Source of the DNA: Hetaerina americana
Lineage: Eukaryota; Arthropoda; Insecta; Odonata; Calopterygidae
Reading direction: 5' to 3'
Length of the DNA stretch: 64,000 nucleotides
NCBI GenBank assembly: GCA_022747635.1
Contig: JAKTNV010000005.1
Location: forward strand, 48,823,013-48,887,012
The first letter of the stretch is position 1. The number at the start of each line of letters is the position of its first letter. The notes below the pieces were generated by a model. It was given only the letters and a program-made list of their open reading frames with translations, was not told the origin of the DNA and did no database searches. The position numbers and the translations under genes were made by a program. Of this stretch, positions 36,449-50,429 are shown in pieces.

Positions 36449-39090
36449 CTTACAGTCACATATTAATATGTTTCACTTTCAACATCTATCACTTTCCCAA
36501 AATTTGTTTTTCCTGTGTCGTATCTTAAATATAACTTTGACTTTTCTACATCCATGAGGGTAAGTCATTAAATCACTTGCAAAACAGGTTAGAGGCAATA
36601 ATAAATAAATTAATTTCCTGAAATTTATCTCACATTCATACATATTCACTCTAAAAAATTCAGACACCTATCCCATCGTTTACAGGTCTTTGATACCCAG
36701 CAGGAAAGACGTCTTATGTTTGCTCTCGCAGCTAACGATAAGCCTCTTGAACTATGACATCATTTTTAAAACGTCGACCACCCAAATGATTTTTAGGTAG
36801 ATAAAAATCACTGGAAATTAGTCAGGACTGTACAGTCCATGTTCCAAACGTTCCCATCGGAATGTTCTAACCAGCTCCTGCGTTTGTTTTGCGACTATTA
36901 GTGACTTATGTATTAACTTAACCTCGTAAACAGATGACAGCCGCATAACTAGGCTCTGGATTAAACACATTTCATAATATTTTCAGGGAATGGAACAGCA
37001 TGGCAATGTTTAATTTCGAATATAATCAAACCAAAAATTTCAGAATTGCAAATTGCATTGTAGGTCTAAGAATAAAAAAATACTATACACACTTTATTCC
37101 CCAACGGTGATGCCAGTCATAATGAAACTCCAATAACAAATAAAGATAACTATTGCGCGTAAATATCGATTGAGCATTTTTCTATACATATTTTACTCAA
37201 CTTGATAGGGATGTATTATTAACATTCCACTATTTTAATTGGAATCGTAGATGACATATTTCGTGTTCTTCAGTTTTTAGGGAAAAAGGACTTCAAAATA
37301 CATTATATAAGAGACAAAAATAAATATATAAGCACAAATAAAGTTATATAACCAGTTTTCATTCATAGTTATCAAACTTTTGCATTTATCTAGGTATTCC
37401 ATTTGTAGCAGTGGCTGTTAGTTTTGAAATTCAGGAAAACTTGCTGAAATATGCCACATCTTATATATTTAACTCATATATTTATTAGATAATGGAAAAC
37501 AATCAACAAAATTACGAAATGCTGAACCTTCCTCATGAGAGAAAAAATTATATTTTTAGAATGCAAAGAAAATTATGTCCATCTTTAGCGCAATTCTGGT
37601 TGAATACTTATTCAATAACACAAATGTTATAGAAGAAAAGGGAAAATAATTATTTTGTGTTTAAGGGGCGAATAGATACGCTCAAGTCTGGATAAATCTA
37701 AAAAAGTAAAGCATTCATTCGAAGGGATTCCGAAGATTTCGATTTTACGAATTTAGGTTCTCTCGTCTGGAAAATTCGCTGGTGCAATGATATATCTAAT
37801 GCTCCAATAGAATATTCTCTTTGTATTACATGTACTCTTTTGTATGACATGGCTCCTTTTTGTATTTATTGGATGACAACCTGCCTTAATTAACCTAGGC
37901 GTTACTTTTTATATGAACCTTCGCCAATAGCAGACGCTGCTTGTCGTTAGAAAGAATCTGCTGCTTAATTTCCCAGATCATTATGTACTTACAATCTGAA
38001 TTTTGGTAAAAATAGCCCACCTAAGCTGAATTTTTAACCTTACTAATGAGTTAAAGTCCAATAAGCATAGTAGTATAAACTATATTTTTATGCCTATATC
38101 TCCCCATTATTTTCTACAGCAGAGACTATCAATTTGAATAATGGGTTATTTTTGCAAGAATTATCGATATTCCGTATCCCTTGAATTTTTTATGTGATGG
38201 ACAAGCGTAGGTGTAAAAAACTATGAAAAAATCATTAAAAGTTTCGCATAGGTATTATCCTCAAGGTGCCCGAGGATGACACCTATGCTTTGAAACTAGT
38301 TGTACCGAATAAAACGTTCGTTAATAATTTCATATCAAATAAATATCATTGAAAGTTTTTTGCTTGGTTTATCCATCCCCGAATGAAGAGATTTTAAAAT
38401 GCGAACAAGGTATAAAGAAGTATTCGCATTTGTACTCGTGTTGGTAGACGTTATTCACGGGGTGAAGCTATCTCACCATGCTAAAATATTGCGATAATTT
38501 ATGATGCGCAGGAAAGAAAAACAATCAGCTATTCCATAAAAATATAACTAAGTTTGACTTTGTGTGCTGTAATTAAATCCCACACTTTGCAAATCTATAA
38601 CGGATAGCGCTCTAGAGGATATTATAGCATAGTCATTATAGTTACTAGAAGTTGCAGACTGATTTATTCAATGGTGTGGAATTGCATAGCAATTATAGCA
38701 ATGGCTTCAAGAAGCGCGTGGATATGTTGCAAAACGTTCGTCGAATGAAACATTTTCTTCTGAGTACTACACGATTGAGTTGTATCTTCAAATGCAAGCT
38801 GTGACCTTACGAATAAATCTAGGTGCAGACAAGCCAAGAAGCCACCTTAAGGTTACTCTAGGAAAAATTTTCTATTCAGCGCATGTATTGAAGCAGAATT
38901 TTGATGCCCAGGTAGATAGCTACAATCCAGGCAAACTGTTGACAAGCCGTTAGACCTCGAGCGTTTATTTTTTTACGCCACTCCCAAATAATTTATCATG
39001 AAATTAAATTCACCGGTACCCCATAAGCCAAAGAATGGCACATTTACTCAGTTTCTGGCCTTAAAAACCCAGATATCCTTTTCAGCCGAA
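36449..39090. other. AT-rich spacer, nothing recognised
   Basis: No frame longer than 62 codons is open here and no element was recognised. A short inverted repeat with ATCCTC/GAGGAT lies near 38258-38278. Confidence 0.5.
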
Positions 39091-40480
39091 TAACATCGCT
39101 CGTGAAGGCGTATGCTTGACGTCCGCACGGAACAGACGGTTCGACGGGGCAACCTTTTATGGACCCCATCGAGCCAAGGAAGCAGATTCTGTTGGCGGGG
39201 TATAGAGAAAGAAAACAAAACGCGAGGAGCGAAATATTTCAGCGTTGCGTCCCTTTGCCCGCAGGATGCAATTGACAAACATAAAGGACGCCTCCGTCGA
39301 TGAGTTAAGGTTGACCGGGAAAACTTTCCCCTCCTCTCCCTTCACGACGGAAGAATGACCACGCTGGTAAAAAAAATAAAGACACGGCACTGCGAATTCC
39401 ACGCCAGGGACCTGATATGAAAAAATAAGCTGGTCCTAAAAAACATTTCCGGGGGATGAAGGGATCCATCTAATAATCCATCCATGATTCATAGAGGAAA
39501 GGAGAGAAGGGTGAGCCGAAATGGAGGGAGGGTGGGTTGGAGCACGTAGACGGACATGGCGAAACCGGTAGGGTGTACCGCGCGAAGATGGCGCCCATGC
39601 CACGCCCTGATAGAGCACCCATCGCCTGGCGGACAATGCCACCGAGCGGGCGATGTCGGTACGCGCGTTTTTGGAGTGCCATACCACGCTCGTCGAAAGT
39701 CTCAGACCTTTACGTCTCCACCTCTGGGAGAGGGAAGGAATGGGGAAAGGGTGAAGAGGCACTGAGGGGCCGTGGGAGGCCGGAGAGCGGATGGGGAGCG
39801 AGAGAGAAAGCCACGCAGTACATCGGCGAGACTCACCCCAGCCTCCGTCCATCCTCCTCGCCACTCCGCTCCCCGACTCTCACATCCCGTTCCTCCTTCT
39901 CGCCGTCACACGACCGCCACGAAATTCCCCGCGACCATTGTCCGACGGGACACACCCGGTCCCTGAAAAATTCACTCTCTCCTTCCGGGCCCTCGACCCG
40001 CCCTCAAATATTCAGCCGGGGGAGGGTGCGGGAGGTCAAGGGAGGGAGGGAGTGCGAGAGAGAAAGGGTGGGAGGGAGAAAGAGGGTGATCAAGGGCGTG
40101 GGACGGGGTATGGAGGGGGGTGATGTTTGTCAGGGACGTAGCAGGAGGGGTGAGTTAGGGCTGAAATTTTCGGGTGCGGAAGAGGGAGTTTTATAGGGGT
40201 GAGGGGTAAGTAGCTGGAATGGGATTTTCGTGGATGGAAGAGTGAGCAGAGAGAGAGAAAAAATAAGACGCAGTCTGGAAAAAACAAAGAGGGCGCGAAG
40301 AAACGATGGAAATGTTGATGGTGTGGGTGATGGAGAGAGACGGCGAAAGTGTCTCTTGCCCCGGGAGGAGTGATAAAGTGTCCGGTGAGCAGTAGAGCAC
40401 CGCTTGGTCAGCAATATGACCCGGGGACCACTTGTGGCCGGGAAACGGCCCGTTTTGTCCAGCTAGACTCAAGAAAAGTG
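39091..40480. other. GC-rich block, purine-rich on + strand in its right half
   Basis: Raised G+C and CpG from about 39500 to 39960, then G/A-rich to about 40330. Open frames up to 219 codons (39537-40196, +) overlap with frames of 94-142 codons on the other strand; the translations are Arg/Gly/Ser/Pro-rich with no known domain. The 219-codon frame starts at TTG. It might hide an exon or promoter, but I have no positive evidence. Confidence 0.4.
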
Positions 40481-41958
40481 ATTATTATAGGCTCCACACA
40501 ACGGTTCACTTTGTTTTGGCATTTACTCTCGAGCAATTTCGCAAATCACATCAAATTTTAAAATAAATTAGGGGTTATTTCACTAAATAGCTGCGAAATA
40601 AACAATTATAAATTATAATTAAGTCCGTATTCTAAAAAGTCCACAAAGATCAGTTTGGTTTTTACTGCTACAGTTGACTGAAATAAAATGAAAATGAACT
40701 TATCATCAAACAAGTGATTCAATTCAGTAATACTTTTCTGGATAAATGTGCCAACTATCCTGGTATTGACTTTGATCTTGATATTTTAGACATTTTTGTA
40801 ATAAAATTTCATGCCTTAGACTTCCACCACCTTTTCCTGTGTTTATAAAATGAAGAGTAGTAATGTTACAAAATAATTATCTTATCTATTGTGATGCCTA
40901 TGATGCAAAATAGAGATTACATAGAGCGTCCTACCACATCTGCTACTTGTTAAAAATAAGTAAATTGACCCAAAACGGAAATTGGAGCAGAATAAGTATG
41001 TCAAATTCAAAAAAAATTATGCATAGTTCTTTGAATAATCCAAAAAAATATGACTGTTTTTCCTGCGATTAATTAACTCACTTCTTTTATTTTCATTAAA
41101 AAGCTATTATTTTACTATTGAAAACACAAACTTTCTTTCTTAGTGCAGTATTTACAAGTTCATGCCTAATGAACAGAACTATAGTGTTTAAAATAGATAG
41201 AAATTCAGTTATCAGTAATTAATCCAAAACATTGGCCTAAGGTGATGGAATTCCGATACTCAGGAAATAAAACAATGTAAATCCTCTCTTTCAAACCCAA
41301 AATATAAACCTCAGAGCGCAATTTTCTCCGTAAAGATTTGACAGCTTATCTACACTCGGTGACTTCCAGCGTCTGTAAAACTCTGCTCAAATTATTAAAG
41401 CTTCTACAAAATATAAATATTGAGAGCGAAACATTTTACATTAATTACTACACTAGAGATGCATTAAAAAATTAAGAAGGCGGCAGTGCTGAAAGCGTCA
41501 ATATATCGGAAAGGGAATTGAATGGAGCGATAGGAGAGCCAGGGGAAGATAGAACGAGGCGTAAGGAAACAGTGGGGGTGGGAAAATGAGGGTGAGACAA
41601 GCGGAGTAGAGACGACGGAGAGCTTGGTGGGGGAGTGTGATGGAGAAAATTTGCGAATGTGACCTGGAAGAGAAGTGAGGAGGGTTTGGGAGTCTAGCAA
41701 GGGCGGGGAGGATGAGTAAGTTGGAAGCAGTAGCTGGTGGCTATCTGCGCTTGAATGCCCAGGATTTTCAAACAAATGAAGATTTGTCACCCTAAATTGC
41801 TCAATTTACGCCTGCTATTCGGACAGGCAGTTGGGGTAAAAATGGAGTCTATATTTTATTCGGTGGAATTCAAAGCATTTTAATCCCTCCGTAATCATTT
41901 TCCCTATAGCTGACTGTTATTCCAGAGATGAGTTTTTTCTTCTTTTCTCGGAGGGTTA

Positions 41959-41991
<33 letters not shown>

Positions 41992-42975
41992 CTTTATATT
42001 TCTACTGGAATTAGAACTATTAAGTTATATTTTTTCCTCTATATTGCATCGTCAGAGCAGTTATGAATTCCTCGTTTAGAATAAGTGCAATTTCCCAACA
42101 GAACTATTAAATAATATTTTGATTATTTTTTTTTAAATTACTCTCTCCATGAAATGAGCAAATGTCTCAACAGTAGATAGTTCTACCAACGCATACGATA
42201 GTTCTGTTATAAACAAACATTGTTTTTGTCAATAAAAGTATATTTTATGGTGTTTTTTTCCGTCACGATATCAAAATTTAGAAAAGTATAATCCCATTCA
42301 ACTAATGACTAGATTTACTGTTGATATTTGCAAGTTTTTTATCAAAATGGAAATATTATCCCCGCAAAATATTAGACAAGAAACATTTTCTACCTCAGCT
42401 ATAGTATCACGAAAGAGGGTTGTATAAATTGTTACCATTTTTCCTCTCAGGAAAACACTGACGTTTTTGTATCATAGATTTTATGAATTGCAAAAGTCGA
42501 AAAAATATATATGTATATTAATATATCTTTTACTCATGAAATTATTTTGGTTATTCTTCCTCTTCTTATACATAGTTCATTTCGTTTTCTTCCCTTCAAT
42601 GCCAAATTCTAATACGAATATTTATCATTCAAACAATAGCCACAAGCAAGAAAGGGACTTGAATGATAGCGCTATTTTAGTGGAAAATATTCGCTCACCA
42701 AAGTATAGCCTACGCATATACACGTATGATGTTCTGAACACTACATACTACTACTTACTTCTTCCTCCATTGTGGGATGTGCACCTTATTATGTTATAAC
42801 TAAATTTAGCTTACACAGATTTCCGAACAATATCTTAAAACTGTATCTCTCTAGTCCTCTATCCCAAAAACATCTAATAAATAAATGAATTCGAAAGAAG
42901 ATAAAAATAGTGGTTACAATCGAGAGATCACACCAAGTCACCTGTGGTAAGATAAGATGGAGAGGATGAAATTTG

Positions 42976-42978
<3 letters not shown>
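40481..42978. other. mostly AT-rich spacer
   Basis: AT-rich, with a purine-rich patch at 41480-41760 giving a 108-codon minus-strand Ser/Pro/Leu-rich frame that I do not call. A 110-codon frame at 42467-42799 is also unrecognised. Confidence 0.45.
41962..41989. repeat. (CT)n microsatellite, about 28 bp
   Basis: Uninterrupted CT dinucleotides. Confidence 0.96.

Positions 42979-43006
<28 letters not shown>
42979..43006. repeat. (TA)n microsatellite, about 28 bp
   Basis: Uninterrupted TA dinucleotides. Confidence 0.96.
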
Positions 43007-43010
<4 letters not shown>

Positions 43011-44259
43011 TTATAACATGACAAAATATATTACTAGGAGCCACCATGAATATCGACGAAAAACTAGAGGAGTCATTTGGACTGGAGACACGGGGACCAA
43101 AGGAGAATATTGGAGTCAAAGATGCATTGTGGATCCTAAAGATCAAAGGGAAATTTAAAAAAATTGGAAGTAAGGAGACGTATAAGATAAGTGCAACAAA
43201 TGGGGAATAATACTTAAGCAAATGAACGAAGTGGTTTCAGTACATCCTAAGGCACAATGGGTTTGCCCGGAAAATTAAAAAGGTAAAAATAGGCTGAATA
43301 ATATGAAAAAACCAAAAGGAATACTGAATAGATCAAATATAGTGTGTGTTGAAGAGAAGAAGCCTTAAAGGAATGAATAAATGTTAGCGTTGGATAGGTA
43401 AGGAAAAGTAGCTGTAAACATTTTCTTGTTTGAAAAGAGTGACTACGAGACTAAAATATAAACCAATTCTGGGTACATAAATGAAAATCATTCAAAGAAA
43501 ATTTGTTCGCTTTAGTCATGACTAGATTTGTAATCATTTCGCTCATTACGTTTATATTTAAAGCAAAAAATATCAAAATTCTTTTTTTTCTGATACTGTA
43601 TTTCGCTCGGAAAGAAAGGAAGGAAAGGTAACTTTACCATTTATGTTTATTATAAGTATTTTTAAATGCATGATTAGCATTTTCATTGAAATTAAGTCCT
43701 TTTTTTCAAAATAGCTCCTACTTTTAAACCAAGAAAAGATTTTTTACCATCCAATTATTTTATTCAATTTATTTTTGCACCCCCCTTTTTGTATAGTAAG
43801 AAATGTATGATTTTATTTTTTCTTTACTTCATTTTGAATCGTGTTGCTGTAAATGGTACACTTATCAAGGAAATAGAGCTAATAGAATAATATTGAATGG
43901 TTGTAACTTTGTATACAAACTAGGGAAGAATGTAATTGCCCTGCTATTTTTTTGACCAAAAATTCAAAGGTAAGGGGTTATATAAAGGTGTTAGCTGATT
44001 TGCTCCAAAAACGATGTTTCAAAAAATTCTAAGATAAATAATAAAAAACCACTTCTCCCAGTAAAAAACCAATTGCTTTTAAACTCCTGAGCCTTCAAAA
44101 TCTGCATAATATCTGCATGGTTGCCATTAATGAATCAGAGTAAGAAGGAGAAATACATTTATGACAAATTCTTCAATGTTTTTATTTTATACTCTCAGAC
44201 TCTTGAAGAAGCGTTTATTTCATTATTTTCCCTCTTGCTCTCTGTTATACTAAAACAAT
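43007..44259. other. AT-rich spacer, nothing recognised
   Basis: Purine-rich on the + strand between about 43060 and 43400, without a recognisable coding trace. Confidence 0.45.
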
Positions 44260-46250
44260 TTGAACCATGATCCAAAGTCACTTTCAAATATCACGTTTTC
44301 TCCACTGCCTACGTTGCTTGTGGTACGTTCCATATCCCGAGTCATTATTTGTCACCCTCCGCGTCCCATCCGGACTTTCTCTCCCTTATGTCCTCTTATA
44401 CTGCACCCTGGGGAAGAAAACGAAAATACAGCAGAAGTAACCACCCACAGCGCCGCTTCCTTTCTCCTCCTAGCCTTCCTTCCGTTTTTGTCTCCTCGAC
44501 AACACCTCCCTTTGGCGTCTTCCCTCTCTATATATCCCTCTCTTCCCTTTTCTCTTCCCTCGGGAAGAAGAAATCGTGTCTCTGTCCCCTGGCATCGATA
44601 CCCTGAGAAAGGCTCAGATTTCCTAGCGTACACCGAAAGGACCGTCGTTTTTCCCTTCATATTCCTTTTGATACGCGTATGTTTCGTAAGTCGTCAAGAC
44701 AAACTATTAATACCACTAGTACACAGGTGAAACGTACATGTTGTTACTGAAAGCTCTCATGAATACACTTTCCTCAGACTTTTTGATGACTTTGAAAATA
44801 TCTATCTCGTATATATGTACATTAGCACACATTTTCATTCTTTGATCGAAATATCCGGTCAAATTTGTAGCACACCCAGCCGTACGTATATGCGACCGAA
44901 GTTGCAAGTGATCACAATATGGAGTAAGAGAACAATGCAATTTGAGTTAAATGGGTACGATAACTTCTCATAATTTCATGAAAGGCTTTGTAAATGTCAG
45001 CAGGTGCATTTCACTTAGTTTAATGCGGTCGAAGCTGGAGGTCATGTCCAGGTACGCTATCACTTCGACTGGGAACAAATAGTATGGATGCATTCGAACT
45101 GATATCAGAATTTCATAGTCACCTGAGGGACTCAAAGATAATGCATACTTATATGCATGCTTCCAGCGTCGAACTACCAGTTCAGTTGGTCGCGTTAACT
45201 CACGATTCCGATACCTGTACGCACTTACAAACTAATATTCAATCCCATCCAACGTCGTAACCGGGTTACACTTCCCCTCTCGCGCGATGCCCTCACCTTA
45301 CCTCACCCAACTCCTCCCCCCTTTTTCAAAGTCCATATTTCAAATTTTTTTGCGGCGTACACGACGACGCATTCTTATTAGGCCTCCCATCTCTCTTTTT
45401 TACGATCGCAGGTCGGCATTCACGGTAGGTGGCGTAGGAAATTCTATAAATCTGCCCCACCCCCCTCTACCTCCAAGTCAAGGCAAGTCCAACACACTCT
45501 CCCAGATACTTCTTTCCACATCTCTCTTTCCATCTCCAACCCTTCTCTTACTCCGGCTACCTTCATCTCCCTGCCCCGTGGTGCGCCTCTTGCCTCCTCG
45601 CCGAAGCCATCCTTCTTAATCTCCATCCTTTTCACTTTTCTCCGTTCTCATGCCTCCTTCTTTACCTCCTACCTTTAAACACACTCACATATACATATGT
45701 ACATGCACACATACATTTCTACACACACACACACACACACGTATATACCACCTCCTCCAACGCGGCTCTTCTGAAATATAATTTATTCTTCACGGAAATC
45801 TCCTCTTACCCGAGAGCGGGTTCAGTGACGTGATGCTTAACATATTCCTTATTAACGGCCGCCCTTCTCGAATCTCCCTCTCCACTACGCACTCCCTTCT
45901 CCCCCCCTATCTCCTCCCCTCTACCCATCCCATTCCCTCCCGTGAAACCCAGAGGTAGACTGAAAGTTTCATATCTTAACGGAGAGAAAGCATTCTGCGG
46001 CATCAATATTTCCCCTCCGCGACCACAGAAGCCATTTCCATTCCGCGGCCTCGCTTCCCAGGGTGCAGCGCGGAAGTCCTATAACCCTTTATGCGTTTCC
46101 GCTAACTCTGCTCTTTGTCCTCCTTGCCTCTCCGCAGTATCCTTCCGATTCCAGCCTTCTTTATCTCGCGCGCACTTTCTCACTCACTTCCTTCCTTGGT
46201 GTTCATTTATCTCACCCAATATCTTTCATGGAACTGATAGGGTACCCTAA
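44260..46250. repeat. two C/T-rich blocks with a mixed middle
   Basis: Pyrimidine-rich at 44340-44600 and again at 45240-46210. The frames are Ser/Pro/Leu-rich on + (up to 156 codons at 44260-44730) or Arg/Glu/Gly-rich on -, and overlap one another, as in the other skewed blocks. The 44660-45240 part is of ordinary composition with nothing recognised. Confidence 0.5.
45720..45740. repeat. (CA)n microsatellite
   Basis: ACACAC run preceded by related CACATATACATATGTACATG sequence. Confidence 0.95.
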
Positions 46251-47290
46251 AACCGATTGCTCAATAACTCCACTTTCAATCCCTGATAAATTGTTCCAAT
46301 TGGTAGGCAGATAGAGCGCTTCCAGGATTTTCGTATTACCAAAAATCCGTTTAATTTTGGCAAGATAATATCTATGTTTAGGAATCAGTCGATGTTTAAA
46401 AAATTTTGTTTGATTAACATCTTTGATGAGGAATATGAGAAAAATCAAGATGAAATTCGACTGAGCACACAGGTTGAAACGCCTGGCTAAACGCGCACAT
46501 ACAACTCGATGATTCGGGTTTGATACAAGCGGGTAAAGTAGACCTTCAGGCGAGTCGTTTTCTAGTTAACCCATCCCTTTAACCAAGCCAACACTTCGCT
46601 GATGTGGTATATATATAGTAATCTTTCAGGATAAACTATCGTAACTTGAACCATTTTTGCCACCAGTGGAAGCCACTCTGCTGTATTTTTCAATGCATCG
46701 TTGAACTTTTTCATGTGTAAACTGGCTCTCTTGCCCGCTCTATTTCGAACATGATTAGTATCAGAGGTAATACAGAAGAATCCAATCAAGTTGCTTCTAC
46801 GCGTGGAATTCCATAGTTTTCTTCAAAACAAAAGATTACTACGTACCAAATCCCAATTCACTTCACTATCTGGCCTCACAAATACCTATTACAAACAATA
46901 AAAGAAAATAAAAGCTTCAAGAATGAACGCAATTATTTTTATCGTACCTTAAAAATCATTAATTATATCTCATGTTAGTGATTCAAATTATTATTTGACC
47001 GACAAATTTAACTGAAAACAAAAGGCAAAATTGTGAAGAAGAAAACATCAACAACGACTACATATAAAGGCTCTATGATGAGGAAGTCGATAAAATGTAT
47101 AATTCGATACTAATTCTTGGCTGAGAAGTATTATCATCTAAAATTATTATGGGTGACGTCCCTTTCAATTAAAAATACATACCTACAGCATGAGCGGTAG
47201 GCACGTTTTTTTTTGAGAGGTTTTGTCATCGGAATCTCAATAATTCCATCCAAATCAGATGGCACCTATAATAAGATAAATGGAAAATTT
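46251..47290. other. spacer, nothing firm
   Basis: A 75-codon minus-strand frame (46562-46789) is unrecognised. The sequence at 46470-46550 has faint tRNA-like words but no convincing cloverleaf. Confidence 0.35.
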
Positions 47291-47292
47291 AA

Positions 47293-47873
47293 TACACAGG
47301 GTCCACTATAAAAGTAATGCGCATTCTCTTGGAAAAATAGATTTATTGATCGTACTTGTACAAATGCTTAGAATTCTGCAAAAACTCTCCTACTGCATTA
47401 ATACTCTTGCAGAGGCGTATCTGCCACACCTGGAAGGGACCCTGAAACTCCTCAACGGAATGTCTCTCAGGAGTGTTGTAACATGGTTTTGGATGCTTTC
47501 CACGGTCTCCTAATGCTTCCCTTTCAGCTCTCTCTTCAGTAGGGGAAACAACAAAAAGTCGCACAGATCCAATTCGGGGCTGTAAGGGGGTTGGCGACCA
47601 CCGGGCTCCGGGCCAGGAAGTTGGTAACGATGAAGGACATGTGGCTGGGAGCATTGTTATTGCTCCATCAGGCCGTGTTGCAAATTCTAAAAACAAACTT
47701 CATGTGGAGGCACGTCTTTCGACACAGACTGCTTGGAACAAACTGGCAAGCGGCTGTGTAGAAAGGGCAGACCCCCAAACATATTTTCCCACCGGTTTTA
47801 CCGCGCTGCCATGGGCGATCGCATCACAATAAAACCATACGCATTACTTCCATTTTGGACTAATATAGGGTTC
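47293..47873 (-). mobile_element. decayed, internally deleted mariner element
   Basis: The left end reads ACAGGGTCCACTATAAAAGT then AATGCGCAT. On the minus strand the right end, near 47838-47873, reads ACCCTATATTAGTCC, then AAAATGGAAGTAATGCGTAT. The shared AAGTAATGCG(C/T)AT inner block in opposite orientation marks degenerate terminal inverted repeats. A TA precedes the left end. At under 600 bp the element is less than half of full length. It is not closely related to the other mariners in the window. Confidence 0.72.
47340..47665 (-). pseudogene. mariner transposase C-terminal remnant
   Basis: Reading the minus strand in shifting frames gives NAPSHMSFIVTNFLARSP, then QPPYSPELDLCDFLLFPLLK, then RELKGKH, a stop and ETVESIQNHV. 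These are the second catalytic region (the aspartate before NAPSH is at the edge of recognisable sequence), the third catalytic aspartate in CDFLLF, and the conserved KRELKG. At least one frameshift and several stops separate them. The 117-codon frame listed for this strand is only one of the frames and is not a protein in its own right. Everything upstream of the NAPSH region, including the DNA-binding part, is missing. Confidence 0.85.
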
Positions 47874-50429
47874 CACCGAATGTTGAATAACATAGTTCAA
47901 TATATATTAAATGTTACTAAATGTAGGCTAATGCCTATTCTATTAAATGTTACCCAACGCAGGCTAATGACTCAGGGTAATGGTAAGCCACAGTATCAAT
48001 GTAAAATAAACGTACACTCAAACATATAAATTTTCTCTTCAGCGTATTCTAAGTTGTTGTACTTCAATTTTTGGTGATTTTTTCAATAACTTTATTTAAA
48101 TTTTAATTAAAATTCTCCTTGGTTCGTTTTTAATAGATTTTTTCACATTAATAGATTTTAAAGAAACAACTTCCTCCGTTTTGTGTTCCGACTGCCATTT
48201 TATCTAACACTCATAAGCATATCCATAATCAATTAATTTCCCGAACCAAAAATAAATAGAAAGTTTCAGTACACATTCCCTTGCACTCTATTTCTCTCTT
48301 TCTATCGTACGCTTTGCTTTTTTATCCAAACACCCGATCAACCATTGAGTGATTCACCTTTCCTTGTTCACCTCTCCCTTCCATGTCCTTATCTCCTCGT
48401 TACCATGTGACTAATTACCTCCAGTATTTACCTCGTCCTGGTAACAGTAATTCAGTTAAAGCAGAGTACTTCCGTGTGCATAAATAGCATACAATTTTTA
48501 ACTACCTCCGTTCCAGGCAATCACTCTTCGCTACTCGATCCAATTTATCATTTGGGGCTGAGCTTTTTTTTTTAGCTTTTCGAAATTTTTTCAAGCTGAA
48601 AACGGAAATTGTTCAGCTTTACACAGATCAAAACATCCGACGTTTTTCACGCACTTTCAAAATGAAAAGCCACTAATGTTCCATAAATTAATTAATGTCA
48701 TAGATTCTGTCTTTAAATTTACCAAAGCATGAAGCTCATGATATATTAATTAAAGCTATTGTATTTTCATTATGAGGAAAATATTTGGTTCCAATTATAT
48801 ACGATAACTTTAGCTTCTCTGTTATTACCATTTCGAGTAAAAATTACCCTGATTCTACAGATTTCGACTAACACCATTTAAAATGTGACTCATATGATAA
48901 TTTTAAGATATATATCTTAAGCGGAATTTGCCTTATTTTCAAATTCATGCAGACTTAGGCTGATGATGTAGAATACATGAATATAATGTGAAATTTTAAC
49001 GTATCTAGATTTAAAATCCACTGTTAGTTATTATACAATAGACCAATCATTTTCCAATAATTGTTCTAGAAAAATTCATAATTATAGCAAAATAATTAGT
49101 TGTCAATTTATGTATCGTAGACTCTTCATACCATTTGCACAAGGCTCTAACAATAAAATCTTCTAAATGTTAGGTGCTTTATGGAATTATACTATTGAAA
49201 CTCGATATTAATATAGAACTTTTCGGAGCTAAACTCGAGTCCCTGGCTACGAGACTTTCGTTCTCGGGCTACGGATCACGGATCGGGAACGGATTGGCTC
49301 AAACGCTGGCAATAAGAGTTTTGCTGTGAGCTATGCGAGTGCACTTTACAAATAAGTAATCTTTCAAAATAGCTGGTGGCACTCGGAATTCAAAGCGATA
49401 CAATGACCTAAAAATAGGAAAATATATATTATGAAGAGGCTCGCAATTTGACCTTTTCAACAAAATGTTTCCATTCACGCGGGAAAAAACTCATTTGCAT
49501 GATTTAAGAGGGATTACTAGGGTTCGGAAAATTTGGACTAAATTCAACGCAAGTGAGGCAAATATTACTTAAAATATTGTACAGAGATGAAATATGCAAT
49601 AAGGTATCATTACACTAATATCTCGAGTAGTAGCAGCACTTTATGTCTTCCTTTTCACTATTCATGTTTAGATAATACATGAAGGGACCCTCTCATGCAG
49701 AATACATTTATTTCATATTAACGAAATTGCCCATTCTAAACTTTCAGCCAACTGCTAAAAGTATATCATTTTGACAAAGAAAAATTAAAAATTATTATTT
49801 TGGATTTTAAACCATGGAGGAATGGTGATAAATTGCTAAATCTGGAAGTGAAATGGCAACACTCAGTCTATTTATTTTATGCTTATTTTAGAAAAATACC
49901 TTTATGAAACGCTCATTTTATAATTAGATGAAATGGAGTGAGAGAGATTCCCGAGTGAAAAATACAGGAATGTTTATAAATACAGGACCATAAACTGGGA
50001 ATTCAGGTTGGGAATCATGCTTCGGAAAAGTTTCAAAATAATAGTGATTAGCTTTTTGGAATAAAATGATATAATAGCCAGGTCCAAAATCAAAATAAAA
50101 TGAAAAACACCATCGACCTGGGAATATTCAAGTGAACAATGAATTCGAAATGAAGATGAACGGTTTTATGTCTACAAAGGAATGATTTAATTATAATTAA
50201 GTCAAAGGTAACGTAATTACTGGAAAAATGTAAAGTAATTCTACTAAGATAAAAAAAGATATAATCAATAAAATATGATATGTTTAAGTAAATTGAGGCA
50301 AAATGACCAAAGGAGCCAGAAATTGAGACAAGGATGCAACATACTGCCAAAAATACTATATACCGAAAAGTGGCAAAAAAAATCAGAAGAATAAGGCATC
50401 AAAGAGTCAAAGCCAATGAAGGATAGATT
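47874..50429. other. AT-rich spacer, nothing recognised
   Basis: Over 2.5 kb with no frame above 98 codons and no recognised repeat. Confidence 0.5.

Noticed and set aside
39537..40196. 219-codon open frame
   Set aside because: Begins at TTG, Arg/Gly/Ser-rich, in skewed GC-rich DNA with competing frames on the other strand and no known domain.
46470..46550. Possible SINE head with B-box-like GGGTTTGATAC
   Set aside because: No second arm, no body match to the SINEs here and no target duplication.
47343..47696. 117-codon minus-strand protein as a gene
   Set aside because: Only one of several frames of a decayed mariner; the conserved motifs are split over other frames.
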